DNA of 64,000 bases, taken from contig CAVZHO010000005.1 in NCBI GenBank assembly GCA_963775085.1, forward strand, positions 302,008 to 366,007. Direction: 5' to 3'. The translations under genes and the position numbers were made by a program. The DNA is from JAAFIP01 sp963775085 (GTDB taxonomy: Bacteria; Pseudomonadota; Gammaproteobacteria; Burkholderiales; Burkholderiaceae_C). The notes under the pieces were generated by a model. It did not search any database. It saw nothing but the letters and a program-made list of their open reading frames with translations, and was not told the origin of the DNA. Positions 42,515-52,612 of this stretch are shown piece after piece; within the stretch, counting starts at the first letter, position 1, and every line of letters begins with the position of its first letter.

Positions 42515-44170
42515 TTAATTGGCGGGCTTGTCACTGTGCAGCTCGCGCACCAGACCTTGCACCGTACGCGTGCGCGAGTCGATGATCGACAACTCCATAT
42601 GGTCGGTATGCCCCGCCTGGCGCGCCAAGGCCTGCCCGGCCTTAAAGCGGTCCAGCGCCGCAGTGTAGTCCAGCAAGGCGACCCGCGCCTCGGCTTGGGC
42701 ACGAATGGCGCGCAATGGCTGGTTTTGGAGTGTGTAAACCCCCGCCAGCGCATCCCACGCCAACGCATCTTGCGGGTGCTGGGCAACCCAACTCTGCAAC
42801 TGCTCGTTCACCAGGATCAGTTCGTCCCGGCCGGCACCTTGGGCAATATGTGATTGCGCCCATAGCAGCATCGCGCTGCGTGCAAACGGGCTGAGCGCTG
42901 TGCCCGGGCTGGTGTGGCCGGGCAGATAGGGCTGCAAGAGGGCTTGCGCTTGCGGGTACTTGGCCTGCGCCATGGCAATCTCGGACGCTAGCAAAACAAT
43001 AGCTGCTTGCGCATAGGGCGCAGGGACTAACGCCGAATTTGTATCTACATTGACGGCACCAAGGGCCAGGGCTGCCAGGCCACTGGCAGAAGCCAGCTCA
43101 CGCAGCTTGAGCGCCGCCAGAGCGCCGCCGTAGAGTTGACCGATGGCCTTTGAACTGAGACCGGTCCGGCCAGCGGCGGTGTGGGTGGCGACACTGCGAG
43201 CCTGCGCCAGCTCGGCGCGCAGGCTGTCCACGGCCGGGTCTGACAACAAACGCGCACGTGTGGCCATGATGGCGTGCTCAACCGCCTGATCGTGCGACTG
43301 GGCCAGCACCGCTCCGGCTGCGTCTTTGGGGGTGGTGGCCTGCCCGCCCTGCTGCACCCGCGACTGCATATCGCCGATACGTTCGCTGGTCAGCGGGTGG
43401 GTGCGCAGGTAGGGGAAGCTGCCGTTGTCATTGATGCGGTTGGCCTGTGCCAGCTTGTCAAACATGCCGACAAAACCCTGCACATTGAACCGCGCATCTT
43501 GCAGCACCTGGTAACCCATCCGGTCAGCCTCACGCTCCATATCGCGCGAGAAATTGAGTTGCGCTTGCGCGCCAGCGGCCTGGCTGCCGGTAATAACAGC
43601 GTTGGCCACCTCGGTATTTTTACGCGCCGCCACGGCACCCAAAATCATCGCTCCCAAGATCCAGGGGGAGAGTTGACTTTGCTGCGTGGTCATGCGGGCG
43701 ATGTGGCGCTGCGTCACATGGCTCAGTTCATGCGCCAACACCGAGGCCAGCTCGTCACGGTTGCCCACGATGGCGATCAGGCCCAGGTGCACGCCCAGAT
43801 AGGCACCCGGCAGGGCAAAGGCGTTGACACTGCGGTCACGCGCGAGCATGACCTCCCAGGCAAAACGCTCCGAGAGTTCGGCGGTGATATCGCCGCGTGC
43901 ACGGGCGGCTTGCAGCAGGGGCTGCCAAATACGCTGCACGTAGTCCAGCAGCACGGGGTCGTCAATATAGTCCGGATCGCGGTAAATTTCGCGGGCAATG
44001 CGCTGGCCCAATTGGCGCTCGGCGGCCACGCTCATTTCCTGGCCATCGCCCAGTTGCGGCAGATTGCTTTGGGCCCGGCCCAACGGCGTGGCCGTCAAGG
44101 AAAGCGACAGCGCTACAAACAGCGCCGCCCGTTTTGCACGCTGGGTTGGAGTTAGAAATTGCTTTTGCAT
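42515..44170 (-). CDS. M48 metallopeptidase with TPR-type C-terminus (BepA-like)
   Basis: 551 residues with a signal/anchor helix (about 15-32). The zinc motif is VLAHELSHVTQRH (HExxH) with the downstream Glu in DMEREADRMGY. The C-terminal half is helical and TPR-like (AIRAQAEARVALLDYTAALD). BepA-type proteases survey outer-membrane protein assembly in the periplasm. About residues 375-395 (NVDTNSALVPAPYAQAAI) are encoded by a copy of the short dispersed repeat and look like an insertion in the TPR region. Divergent from moaC. Confidence 0.87.
   Translation of the reverse strand: MQKQFLTPTQRAKRAALFVALSLSLTATPLGRAQSNLPQLGDGQEMSVAAERQLGQRIAREIYRDPDYIDDPVLLDYVQRIWQPLLQAARARGDITAELSERFAWEVMLARDRSVNAFALPGAYLGVHLGLIAIVGNRDELASVLAHELSHVTQRHIARMTTQQSQLSPWILGAMILGAVAARKNTEVANAVITGSQAAGAQAQLNFSRDMEREADRMGYQVLQDARFNVQGFVGMFDKLAQANRINDNGSFPYLRTHPLTSERIGDMQSRVQQGGQATTPKDAAGAVLAQSHDQAVEHAIMATRARLLSDPAVDSLRAELAQARSVATHTAAGRTGLSSKAIGQLYGGALAALKLRELASASGLAALALGAVNVDTNSALVPAPYAQAAIVLLASEIAMAQAKYPQAQALLQPYLPGHTSPGTALSPFARSAMLLWAQSHIAQGAGRDELILVNEQLQSWVAQHPQDALAWDALAGVYTLQNQPLRAIRAQAEARVALLDYTAALDRFKAGQALARQAGHTDHMELSIIDSRTRTVQGLVRELHSDKPAN
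42992..43044 (+). repeat. Short dispersed repeat inside the M48 protease gene
   Basis: CAATAGCTGCTTGCGCATAG at 42998-43017, then CAGGGACTAACGCCGAATTT, in the plus orientation and antisense to the gene. The reading frame stays open through it. Confidence 0.65.
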
Positions 44171-44294
44171 TCAGATACGCATAACGCTGCGCCACGCAGA
44201 GCCTGGCGGGAGCGGGGGTGTGCCGAAGTCAGCGCAAGAAAAATGAAGTCCATGCGCTTATGATGCCACCTATTGATAAAGGTTTCGTAAAGCT

Positions 44295-44834
44295 ATGGAC
44301 AACGGGCTTACCCATTTTGACCAATCCGGCCATGCCCACATGGTAGACGTGGCAGGCAAATCCGCCACGCGCCGCGTGGCGGTGGCGCAGGGCCGCATAG
44401 AGATGCAGCCTGCCACCTTGGCGTTGATACAGTCGGGCAGCGCCAAAAAAGGCGATGTGCTGGGCATTGCACGCATCGCAGGCATTCAGGCAGCCAAAAA
44501 AACCAGCGACCTGATTCCCCTGTGCCATCCGTTGGCGCTGACCCGAGTTGCTATCGATTTCGAAGCTACTTACGTCCCAAATACAGGGACTCCCGGCCAA
44601 AATCATCGCGAAACTGCGGCACTTCCGTCGGCAGAGCCTTGTGTGACCTGCACCGCCACGGTCGAAACCGTCGGTCCCACCGGCGTAGAAATGGAGGCGC
44701 TGTGCGCCGCCACCATCGCCCTGCTCACCATCTACGACATGTGCAAAGCGGTCGACCGCGGCATGACGCTGCACGCGGTGCGGCTGCTGGAAAAGCACGG
44801 TGGCAAATCGGGCAGCTTTGTGGCCACCCCATAG
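44295..44834 (+). CDS. moaC: Cyclic pyranopterin monophosphate synthase MoaC, with an insertion
   Basis: 179 residues, about 20 longer than the usual 158-160. Family motifs are intact: [76 protein letters not shown] and the C-terminal EKHGGKSG. MoaC completes conversion of GTP to cPMP in molybdenum cofactor synthesis. The additional segment (about residues 93-112, [18 protein letters not shown]) replaces the usual short turn between two strands and corresponds exactly to a copy of the dispersed repeat. Active-site residues lie outside it, so function is probably retained. Confidence 0.93.
   Translation: MDNGLTHFDQSGHAHMVDVAGKSATRRVAVAQGRIEMQPATLALIQSGSAKKGDVLGIARIAGIQAAKKTSDLIPLCHPLALTRVAIDFEATYVPNTGTPGQNHRETAALPSAEPCVTCTATVETVGPTGVEMEALCAATIALLTIYDMCKAVDRGMTLHAVRLLEKHGGKSGSFVATP
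44558..44606 (+). repeat. Short dispersed repeat inside moaC
   Basis: TTCGAAGCTACTTACGTCCC, then AATACAGGGACTCCCGGCCA, in the plus orientation and sense to the gene. Its translation is the extra MoaC loop. Confidence 0.7.
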
Positions 44835-47597
44835 TCAAACAAACACGGCTGACCACAAAGCCAGCACGGCTGCCCGTTCGGTTGCCAGCGCCGGTCCTGC
44901 CAGCTGCGTAGGCTCCTCGTTCAGACGCGCGATGTGCTGGGCATGGCGCAAAGCCCGGTAGGCGGGAGCGGCGGCGCTGCCCACCCCCGCTGGCAAGAGC
45001 CCAGCGGCCTGCGCGCGCAGCAGCAAAGCGATGTTGCCCACGTTATCGCGCAGCGCCTCCAGCGCACAGGCATGGGCCAACACCAGGTACTGCACGGCAA
45101 ATTCCACGTCCAGCATGCCGCCCGGGCTGTGCTTCACATCAAAACAGCCCTCGGGCACGCGGTGGGCGGCGCGCACCTTGCTGCGCATCGCCACGATCTC
45201 CTGCGCTAAGGCCCCCAGGTCACGCGGGGCGCACAGTACCGTCTGGCGCACGGCATCAAAGCGTGCGCGCAAGGCATCACTGCCCAGCACGCAGCGCGCC
45301 CGCGTCATGGCCTGGTGCTCCCAGACCCAGGCGGTGTTGCTGCCGCGCTGGGTTTGGTAGGCTTCAAAGGCGGCCATGGTGCTCACCAGCAGGCCCGAGC
45401 CACCGTTGGGACGCAAGGCCGTGTCGATTTCGTACAGATCGCCTTCGCTGGTTTTGGTCGACAGCCAGGCAATCAATTTACGCACCAGGGCGGCATATAC
45501 GACGGGGGCTTGCTCATGCGCGTCGTCATACACAAACACAATGTCCAGATCGCTGCCATAACCCAGCTCTTTGCCGCCCAGCTTGCCGTAGGCCACGATG
45601 GCAAACTGCGCCTCTTCAGCATGGCGGTTTTTCAGGCGCTGCCAGCACCAACGCGCGGTGATCTGCAACACGGCATCTGCCAGTGCACTGAGTTCATCTG
45701 CCACCTGCTCTACCGTGGCGCGACCTTCCACGTCGCGCACCAGAATGCGAAACACTTCGGCATGCTGGGCGCGGCGCAGCAGCTGCATCAGGGCCTCGTC
45801 ATCGTCCTGGTGGCTGCGGCGCAGGGCTTCAAAGCGCGCTTGCAACTCATTTAAAAACTGGCTTGCCTCAAATCGCTCAACCAGCACCGCATGGGTTGCC
45901 AGCTCATCCACCACCCCGGGGTGCGTCATCAGGTAGCGCGCTGGCCAGCGCGCCGTGCCCAGCACGCGTAGCAGACGCTCATGCACTTGTGGGCGCTCCA
46001 GCAGCAGAGCCAGGTAGCTCTCACGGCGCAGCAGCGGTTCGATCCAGTCGGCAATGCGCAGGGCCGCCTCTTCGCTGACCGTTTGTTCGGCCAGCCACTG
46101 TCCCGTGCGCTGCACCAGGCGCTGTAGCCGCTCGCGCGAAATATCGCTCAGAGCCAGCACGCGCGGGTGCTCGCTCCACAAGGCCACCCGCTGGCGAAAG
46201 CGTTCGGGCAAAGTTGCCAGCAGTTCCTCCCAGGTGCCGTTGGCCGGGCTGCCAGAGCAACCGTCGCAGGGTGCGGCACCACCCAGCAAGCGGTCAAACT
46301 CGGTCGCCACGGCTTCGCGGTAGGTATCCAGCCGGGAAAGGAAGGCGCCGCTCTCTGCGCACCCCATGCTGCTTGCCAGCCAGGCCAGATCGGCATCGTC
46401 GGTGGGAATGATATGGGTCTGCTGGTCATCCAGGTACTGGATACGGTGCTCCACCTGGCGCAAAAATACGTAGGCCTGCGCCAGTGAGGCGGCCGTCTCG
46501 GCGGGCATCAAACCGGCACGCACGATGCGCGGCAAAGCCTCCAGCGTGGAACGCGTGCGCAGCTCGGGGAACTGCCCACCGCGCACCACCTGCAGGAGCT
46601 GCACGGTGAATTCAATCTCGCGGATACCGCCGCGCGAGAGCTTGATGTCGTTGGCCCGCTCGGGCCGGCCCGCCGCGCGTTTGCTGGCATGCTCACGGAT
46701 CTGCCGATGCAATACGCGTAGCGCGTCGAAGACGTTGTAGTCCAGGTACTTGCGAAACACAAAGGGCAACACGACGGCACGCAGCGACTTTGCCGAGGCC
46801 AGGGCGCTGTAGGGCGCTACCACCCGGCTTTTGAGCCACGCAAAGCGCTCCCACTCGCGCCCCTGGGCCACCAGATAATCCTCCAACGCCGCCAAAGGCA
46901 CGGCCGTGGACCCCGAGTTGCCGTAGGGTCGAAGCGCCAAATCGATGCGAAATACAAAGCCGTGTTCGGTGGTATCGGCCAGCAAGGTGCTGATGCTGCG
47001 CACGACCTTGGCAAAGTACTCCTGGTTGCTTATCTTGTTGCGGCCTTGGGCATTGCCAGCGGTGTCACCGTCTTCGTCATACAGGTAAATCAGGTCTATA
47101 TCGCTGGAGACATTGAGTTCGCGTGCGCCCAGCTTGCCCATACCCACCACCCAGAATGTGGCGCGTTGTCCGGTGGCGGTGCGGGGGGCACCATGCAGAT
47201 CGTCCAGTGCCTGCTGTGCATGGGTACACGCGGTATCCAGTGCAAACTCGGCCAGCACCGTCATGGCCAAGGTGACTTCGGCCAGTGGACAGCGCGCATC
47301 GCAGTCGCGCACCACCAGGCGTTCCAGTACCAAGGCGCGTGTAATGCGCAGCGCCTCAGGCGTTTCCATGGGTTGTTGGCGCAGGCGCGCAAAACAGGCC
47401 TGCAACACCGCCAGGGTCAATGGGGCATCGGGCAAAAAAGCTGAAAATCCGGCATAGCGCAGGCGTACCCGCTGGGCATATCGGGAGGAGTCGGATAGTG
47501 CAGAAGTACCAGAAAGGGCCATGGACGGCATGGTTTGCGCCGTAGTACACAAAACTTCACACCCTGCCAGCGAACCCGGAGCTGTGTTGGGGGTCAT
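44835..47597 (-). CDS. glnE: Bifunctional glutamine synthetase adenylyltransferase/adenylyl-removing enzyme
   Basis: 920 residues from ATG 47597 (MTPNTAPGS); other possible starts are at 47657, 47531 and 47522, and I am unsure among them. Two pol-beta-type domains are visible: the N-terminal adenylyl-removing one with GMGKLGARELNVSSDIDLIY and the C-terminal adenylylating one with AYGKLGGKELGYGSDLDIVF. The helical linker GIREIEFTVQLLQ is also present. It covalently regulates GlnA in response to PII. Head-to-head with yhdP, with only a short gap, so the two promoters may overlap the other gene's start. Confidence 0.95.
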   Translation of the reverse strand: MTPNTAPGSLAGCEVLCTTAQTMPSMALSGTSALSDSSRYAQRVRLRYAGFSAFLPDAPLTLAVLQACFARLRQQPMETPEALRITRALVLERLVVRDCDARCPLAEVTLAMTVLAEFALDTACTHAQQALDDLHGAPRTATGQRATFWVVGMGKLGARELNVSSDIDLIYLYDEDGDTAGNAQGRNKISNQEYFAKVVRSISTLLADTTEHGFVFRIDLALRPYGNSGSTAVPLAALEDYLVAQGREWERFAWLKSRVVAPYSALASAKSLRAVVLPFVFRKYLDYNVFDALRVLHRQIREHASKRAAGRPERANDIKLSRGGIREIEFTVQLLQVVRGGQFPELRTRSTLEALPRIVRAGLMPAETAASLAQAYVFLRQVEHRIQYLDDQQTHIIPTDDADLAWLASSMGCAESGAFLSRLDTYREAVATEFDRLLGGAAPCDGCSGSPANGTWEELLATLPERFRQRVALWSEHPRVLALSDISRERLQRLVQRTGQWLAEQTVSEEAALRIADWIEPLLRRESYLALLLERPQVHERLLRVLGTARWPARYLMTHPGVVDELATHAVLVERFEASQFLNELQARFEALRRSHQDDDEALMQLLRRAQHAEVFRILVRDVEGRATVEQVADELSALADAVLQITARWCWQRLKNRHAEEAQFAIVAYGKLGGKELGYGSDLDIVFVYDDAHEQAPVVYAALVRKLIAWLSTKTSEGDLYEIDTALRPNGGSGLLVSTMAAFEAYQTQRGSNTAWVWEHQAMTRARCVLGSDALRARFDAVRQTVLCAPRDLGALAQEIVAMRSKVRAAHRVPEGCFDVKHSPGGMLDVEFAVQYLVLAHACALEALRDNVGNIALLLRAQAAGLLPAGVGSAAAPAYRALRHAQHIARLNEEPTQLAGPALATERAAVLALWSAVFV

Positions 47598-47619
47598 AAT
47601 TCCAGATATCTCCTGCACT

Positions 47620-50600
47620 ATGTCACCTTTGACCTCAAATCTTCCTGCTCCCAGCACGCCAGCCTTGCCCTACCGGCCATCGCGCCTCTTGCATCTGGCC
47701 AGCTATGCCATGGCCTGGACGTGGGGGTTGATCTTGTTGGCGGCCTTGTTTTTGGTATTGGTCTGGGGAGCGCTGCATGGCCTGATTGTGCCGCGAATTG
47801 GTGAATGGCGTCCCACGATAGAAAATCGCCTGACGCACCTCATTGGTGTGCCGGTGCGTATCGGCTCGATCACTGCCGAGTCGCATACCCTGGTACCCTC
47901 GTTTGAGCTACAGGATGTGCGCCTGCTGGACAGTACGGGGCGCGATGCGCTGGTGCTGAAAAAAATCACCGCGCTGTTGTCGCCCCGCTCCCTGATGCAG
48001 CTGCGTTTTGAGCAGTTGGTGATAGACCAACCCGAGTTGGATATCCTGCGCAACGCGCAAGGAAAAATTTATGTCGCCGGGCTGGACATGAATACGCAAT
48101 CCGCCCAAGACGGTGCCAGCACCGCCGCCGCAGACTGGTTTTTTTCGCAGCGCGAATTCGTCATCCGCTCGGGTACGGTGCGCTGGACGGATGAATTGCG
48201 CGGTGCGCCGCCGCTGGCTTTAAATCAGGTGGATTTCGTGGTGCGCAATCCAGGGCGGCGGCATTTGTTTCGCCTGGATGCCACCCCGGCTGTGGGCTGG
48301 GGGGAGCGGTTTAGTGTGGTGGGGCAGATGCTCAGCCCGTTGATCAGCCGGCACCCCGGCCAATGGCAAGAATGGGATGGCGAGTTGTATGCCGATTTCA
48401 GCCGTATCGATGTCAAGCAACTCAAAGGCTACGCCGATCTGGGTATCGAGATCACACGCGGCTCCGGAGCCTTGCGGGCCTGGGCCACGTTGGAGAAGGG
48501 CCAGATCGCCGCCGCCACCGCCGATGTCAAGCTCAACCAGGTGGATGTGCGTCTGGCCAAAGACCTGCAACCGATTGCCATTCAGGCAGTCAGTGGCCGG
48601 TTGACTGGGCAAGCCGTATCGGGGGGGCTGCGCGTGAGCACGGAAGACTTGGCGTTTCGCACCCAAGACGGTATCCAGTGGCCCGGTGGCAATCTGACCT
48701 TTATGCAAACCGCACCCGAGAACCTGGCGCAAGCAGTGGGTGAACTCGGTGCCGACCGGCTCGATGTCACTGCGTTGGCGCAAATTGCCGACCGTTTACC
48801 ACTGGGCACGACCACCCACAACCTGATCCACAGCCTGGCACCCAAAGGCCTGATCACTACCATCAAGGCCTCCTGGCAGGGCCCACTCAACGCGCCCAGC
48901 AAATACGAGGCACAAGGCCGGGTGCAGGACCTCAGCGTAGCGGCGGTGTACGCCAACACCGCACTGCATGGCGCGGCAGCTGCGCAAAACCGCCCTGGTG
49001 TGCGGGGTGCCACGGTGGACTTCAAGCTCAACCAACTGGGGGGCGAAGCCAAGCTGTTGATCAGCAAAGGTGCCGTGGAGTTGCCCGGCGCATTTGAAGA
49101 GCCGGTCGTCTTGTTTGACCGGCTGAGTACCGATGCCAAATGGGCCATCAACGGCGAAAAAATCGACCTGCTGCTCAATCGCATTCAATTTTCCAACGCA
49201 GATACCGAAGGTGAGGTGCAGGCCCATTGGCGGACGGCTGACCCGGGAAAAAGCAATGCCAAGTCGCGCTTTCCAGGCGTGCTGGATTTGCAGGGCAGCC
49301 TCTCGCGGGGTGAGGGTACCAAGGTGCACCGCTACCTGCCGCTGTCGATCTCCAAATCGGCGCGCACTTATGTGCACAACGCCGTCTTGCAAGGACGCAT
49401 CAACTCTGGCCGATTCAAGATCAAGGGCGACCTGTTTGACATGCCCTTTGCCAACCCGCAGTTGGGTGAGTTTCGTATTGCCGCGCAGGTGGCCGACGCG
49501 CACTTTGCCTATGTACCCAAGTCTGCCCAGTCCGAGGGCAGTCTGCCCTGGCCAGCGATTACCCAGATCAACGGTGAGCTGGTGTTTGACCGCACCTCGC
49601 TCACCGTCAACGCCAGCAGTGGCCGTGTGGGCAGCAATAACAGCCTGCAAATACTGCAAGCCGATGCGCGCATTCCGGACCTCAGCGTCACGCCCACGGT
49701 GGTGGTGCGCGCCGAGGTGCGCGGCAGTGCCCGCGATGTGCTGGCCACGGTCAACGCCTCACCCTTACTCGAAATCACCAACAAAAGCCTGCTCAAGTTA
49801 ACAGCCACCGGCAATGCCGATGTATCACTGCAATTGAATTTGCCGCTCTTCAACCTGGAGCGCAGCAAGGTGCAAGGCAGTGTTACTTTGGCCGATAGTG
49901 ATGTACAGGTCACGCCCGACACGCCCTTGCTGGCGCGCTCCAAGGGGGTGATCACCTTCAACGAGTCAGGCTTTGCAGTGAAAGATGCCCAGGTGCGCAT
50001 GCTGGGCGGCGAGGCCCGACTGGAGGGCGGTACCCGTGTGGGCGCAGGCCCCAACGATGCAGGCCTGGTGTTTCGCGCGCAGGGCACGGTCAGCGCCGAA
50101 GGCCTGCGCCAAGCCAAAGGGCTGGGTTTTGCCTCGCGCCTGGGACAAAACGCCTCGGGCACGGCGGCCTATGTGGCCACGCTGGGCTTTCGCCGGGACG
50201 TGCCCGAGTTGTCCATCAGCAGCAATTTGCAGGGCATGGCACTCAATTTCCCCGCACCCTTGGGTAAGCCTGCCGAAGCGACCTTGCCCCTGCGCTACGA
50301 AAACTCCCTGGTGCGGGAGTCACTGGCGGCGGGGCAAAAAATGCAGGACCAGGTTTTGGTGGATCTGGGGCCGGTGGCCAACATTGTTTTTGTGCGCGAC
50401 GTCTCGGGTGCCGAACCGCGCGTACTGCGCGGTGGTATCGGTGTGGGCCTGTTGCCGGGGGAGGTGGCGCCGGTCAATGAAGGCAGCGTGGTGGCCAACA
50501 TCAATTTTGCCCAGGTGGATCTGGATGCGTGGCAAAAAGTAGTCAGCAATTTATCGGGAGCGAGTTTCAGTCCGGCGACTCCGGCGGTGCCCACACGGGC

Positions 50601-51774
50601 GCAGTCCAGTGCGGCCGCTCCCAGTGGCTACCTGCCCAATATCATTGCGGTGCGCGCGAAAGAACTCACGCTGGAGGGCCACACCCTGCATAACGTGGTG
50701 GTAGGCGGCTCACGCGAAGGCCTCACCTGGCGCGCCAACCTGGATGCCCGTGAGCTCAATGGCTATGTAGAGTACCGCCAGCCCAGCGGTGCCAACCCAG
50801 GCAGGGTCTATGCACGGTTGGCACGTTTGACCATTGCGCCCACGGAAGCCAGGGAGCTTGAGTCGGTGCTGGCAGAGCAGCCCGCTGCCATTCCTGCATT
50901 GGACATTGTGGTGGATGACTTTGATTTGCGGGGTAAAAAATTTGGCCGGGTAGAAGTTGAAGCCATCAACCGGGGGCTTTTTTCCACGCGTGAAGATACC
51001 GTGCGGGAGTGGCGGCTGAACAAATTCAACGTCATCATGCCCGAAGCCCAACTGACCGCCACCGGCAATTGGGCGGCATTGGGAGCCAGCGCCCTGCGCA
51101 CAGGCCCCATGCAGAGGCGGACCGTGTTGAACTTCAAATTGGACATTGCCGACTCCGGGCTGCTGCTCAAACGCCTGGGTATGGACAAAGTCATCAACAA
51201 AGGCAAAGGCAAATTGGAAGGGCAGATGGCCTGGACAGGCTCACCACTGGCGCTGGACTATCCCAGCATGGGCGGCAATATCAATCTCAATATCGAGGCG
51301 GGCCAGTTTTTAAAGGCCGATCCTGGCATTGCCAAACTGCTGGGGGTGCTCAGCCTGCAAACCCTGCCGCGCAGGTTGGCGCTGGATTTTCGGGATGTGT
51401 TCAGCGATGGTTTTTCGTTTGACTTTATTCGTGGCGATGCCAAGATAGACCAAGGCATCGCTTTCACCAACAATTTGCAGATGAAGGGCATCAACGCCGC
51501 CGTGTTGATGGAGGGCAGTGCCGATATCGCCAAGGAAACCCAGGACCTGCGGGTGGTGGTGGTGCCGGAGATCAATGCGGGCACCGCCTCGCTGATTGCG
51601 GCAGTGATCAATCCCGCCGTAGGCTTGGGCACCTTTTTAGCGCAGTTGATTTTGCGCCGTCCCTTTATCGAGGCCGCCACCCAGGAGTTCCATATTGAAG
51701 GCAGTTGGGTAGACCCGAAGGTGACTAAAACGCCCCGCAAAGTCACTGCGCCCCCTACGCAGGTCTCACAATAG
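47620..51774 (+). CDS. yhdP: YhdP family AsmA-like phospholipid transporter
   Basis: 1384 residues from ATG 47620 (MSPLTSNLPAPS); the frame opens to 47521 but that part lies over the glnE start. One N-terminal helix (about 31-56) anchors the protein in the inner membrane; the remainder is a long, repetitive beta-rich region typical of AsmA-like bridge proteins. The C-terminal block includes LLKRLGMDKVINKGKGKLEG and LRVVVVPEINAGTASLIAAV. YhdP, TamB and YdbH are known to move phospholipid from the inner to the outer membrane. The downstream amidase gene starts 4 bp after its stop, so they are cotranscribed. Confidence 0.92.
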   Translation: MSPLTSNLPAPSTPALPYRPSRLLHLASYAMAWTWGLILLAALFLVLVWGALHGLIVPRIGEWRPTIENRLTHLIGVPVRIGSITAESHTLVPSFELQDVRLLDSTGRDALVLKKITALLSPRSLMQLRFEQLVIDQPELDILRNAQGKIYVAGLDMNTQSAQDGASTAAADWFFSQREFVIRSGTVRWTDELRGAPPLALNQVDFVVRNPGRRHLFRLDATPAVGWGERFSVVGQMLSPLISRHPGQWQEWDGELYADFSRIDVKQLKGYADLGIEITRGSGALRAWATLEKGQIAAATADVKLNQVDVRLAKDLQPIAIQAVSGRLTGQAVSGGLRVSTEDLAFRTQDGIQWPGGNLTFMQTAPENLAQAVGELGADRLDVTALAQIADRLPLGTTTHNLIHSLAPKGLITTIKASWQGPLNAPSKYEAQGRVQDLSVAAVYANTALHGAAAAQNRPGVRGATVDFKLNQLGGEAKLLISKGAVELPGAFEEPVVLFDRLSTDAKWAINGEKIDLLLNRIQFSNADTEGEVQAHWRTADPGKSNAKSRFPGVLDLQGSLSRGEGTKVHRYLPLSISKSARTYVHNAVLQGRINSGRFKIKGDLFDMPFANPQLGEFRIAAQVADAHFAYVPKSAQSEGSLPWPAITQINGELVFDRTSLTVNASSGRVGSNNSLQILQADARIPDLSVTPTVVVRAEVRGSARDVLATVNASPLLEITNKSLLKLTATGNADVSLQLNLPLFNLERSKVQGSVTLADSDVQVTPDTPLLARSKGVITFNESGFAVKDAQVRMLGGEARLEGGTRVGAGPNDAGLVFRAQGTVSAEGLRQAKGLGFASRLGQNASGTAAYVATLGFRRDVPELSISSNLQGMALNFPAPLGKPAEATLPLRYENSLVRESLAAGQKMQDQVLVDLGPVANIVFVRDVSGAEPRVLRGGIGVGLLPGEVAPVNEGSVVANINFAQVDLDAWQKVVSNLSGASFSPATPAVPTRAQSSAAAPSGYLPNIIAVRAKELTLEGHTLHNVVVGGSREGLTWRANLDARELNGYVEYRQPSGANPGRVYARLARLTIAPTEARELESVLAEQPAAIPALDIVVDDFDLRGKKFGRVEVEAINRGLFSTREDTVREWRLNKFNVIMPEAQLTATGNWAALGASALRTGPMQRRTVLNFKLDIADSGLLLKRLGMDKVINKGKGKLEGQMAWTGSPLALDYPSMGGNINLNIEAGQFLKADPGIAKLLGVLSLQTLPRRLALDFRDVFSDGFSFDFIRGDAKIDQGIAFTNNLQMKGINAAVLMEGSADIAKETQDLRVVVVPEINAGTASLIAAVINPAVGLGTFLAQLILRRPFIEAATQEFHIEGSWVDPKVTKTPRKVTAPPTQVSQ

Positions 51775-51778
51775 CCCC

Positions 51779-52612
51779 ATGAAAGTAGCCGCCCTTCAAA
51801 TGGTCTCAGGCACGCAGGTAGAGGCCAATCTGCGCGCCGCCGATGCGCTGGTGCAAAGCGCCGCCGCGCAGGGCGCAGAGCTGGTGGCCTTGCCCGAGTA
51901 TTTTTGCATCCTGGGCCAGCGCGACACCGACAAACTTCAGGTGCAGGAATCAGCCGGCCGTGGACCGATCCAGCAGTTTTTGGCCGATGCCGCGCGCCGG
52001 CATGGCGTGTGGATAGTGGGCGGCACCCTGCCCCTATCGACAACCAACCCCCTCAAAGTACGCAACACCTGCCTGGCATTCAATCCACAGGGCGTGCCAG
52101 TGGCACGCTACGACAAGATGCACCTGTTTGCCTATGACAACGGCACCGAGCGCTTTGACGAGTCCCGCGTTCTGGAAGCGGGTGACGCGCCCGTGAGTTT
52201 TGCACTGCCTTCGCGCGACGGCCATACCTGGCGTGTGGGCCTGTCCGTATGCTATGACCTGCGTTTTGCCGCGTTTTACCGCGCCTTGCAAGCCGACTTG
52301 CTGCTGGTGCCCAGTGCCTTTACCTACACCACAGGGAAAGCCCACTGGGAGGTGCTGCTGCGCGCCCGCGCGATTGAAAATCTGGCCTATGTACTGGCCC
52401 CTGCACAGGGTGGCGTGCATGAGAACGGCCGGCGTACCTGGGGTCACTCGATGGCGGTGGACTGCTGGGGTGGCGTACTGGCGCAGCAGGCTCAAGGCGC
52501 TGGCGTGGTGCTGGCCGATCTGTCTATGGTGCAACTGCAAACCCAGCGCATGCAATTGCCAAGCCTGCGCCACCACCGCGCTGTCCCGTCGGCTTTGCCA
52601 AGCGTGCAATGA
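51779..52612 (+). CDS. Carbon-nitrogen hydrolase (Nit1/deaminated glutathione amidase-like)
   Basis: 277 residues. The nitrilase-superfamily triad is complete: Glu in LVALPEYFCIL, Lys in ARYDKMHLFAYD and Cys in GLSVCYDLRFAAFYRAL. This branch hydrolyses deaminated glutathione or a related omega-amide as metabolite repair. It overlaps the sensor kinase gene by 4 bp (ATGA) and follows yhdP by 4 bp. Confidence 0.9.
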   Translation: MKVAALQMVSGTQVEANLRAADALVQSAAAQGAELVALPEYFCILGQRDTDKLQVQESAGRGPIQQFLADAARRHGVWIVGGTLPLSTTNPLKVRNTCLAFNPQGVPVARYDKMHLFAYDNGTERFDESRVLEAGDAPVSFALPSRDGHTWRVGLSVCYDLRFAAFYRALQADLLLVPSAFTYTTGKAHWEVLLRARAIENLAYVLAPAQGGVHENGRRTWGHSMAVDCWGGVLAQQAQGAGVVLADLSMVQLQTQRMQLPSLRHHRAVPSALPSVQ

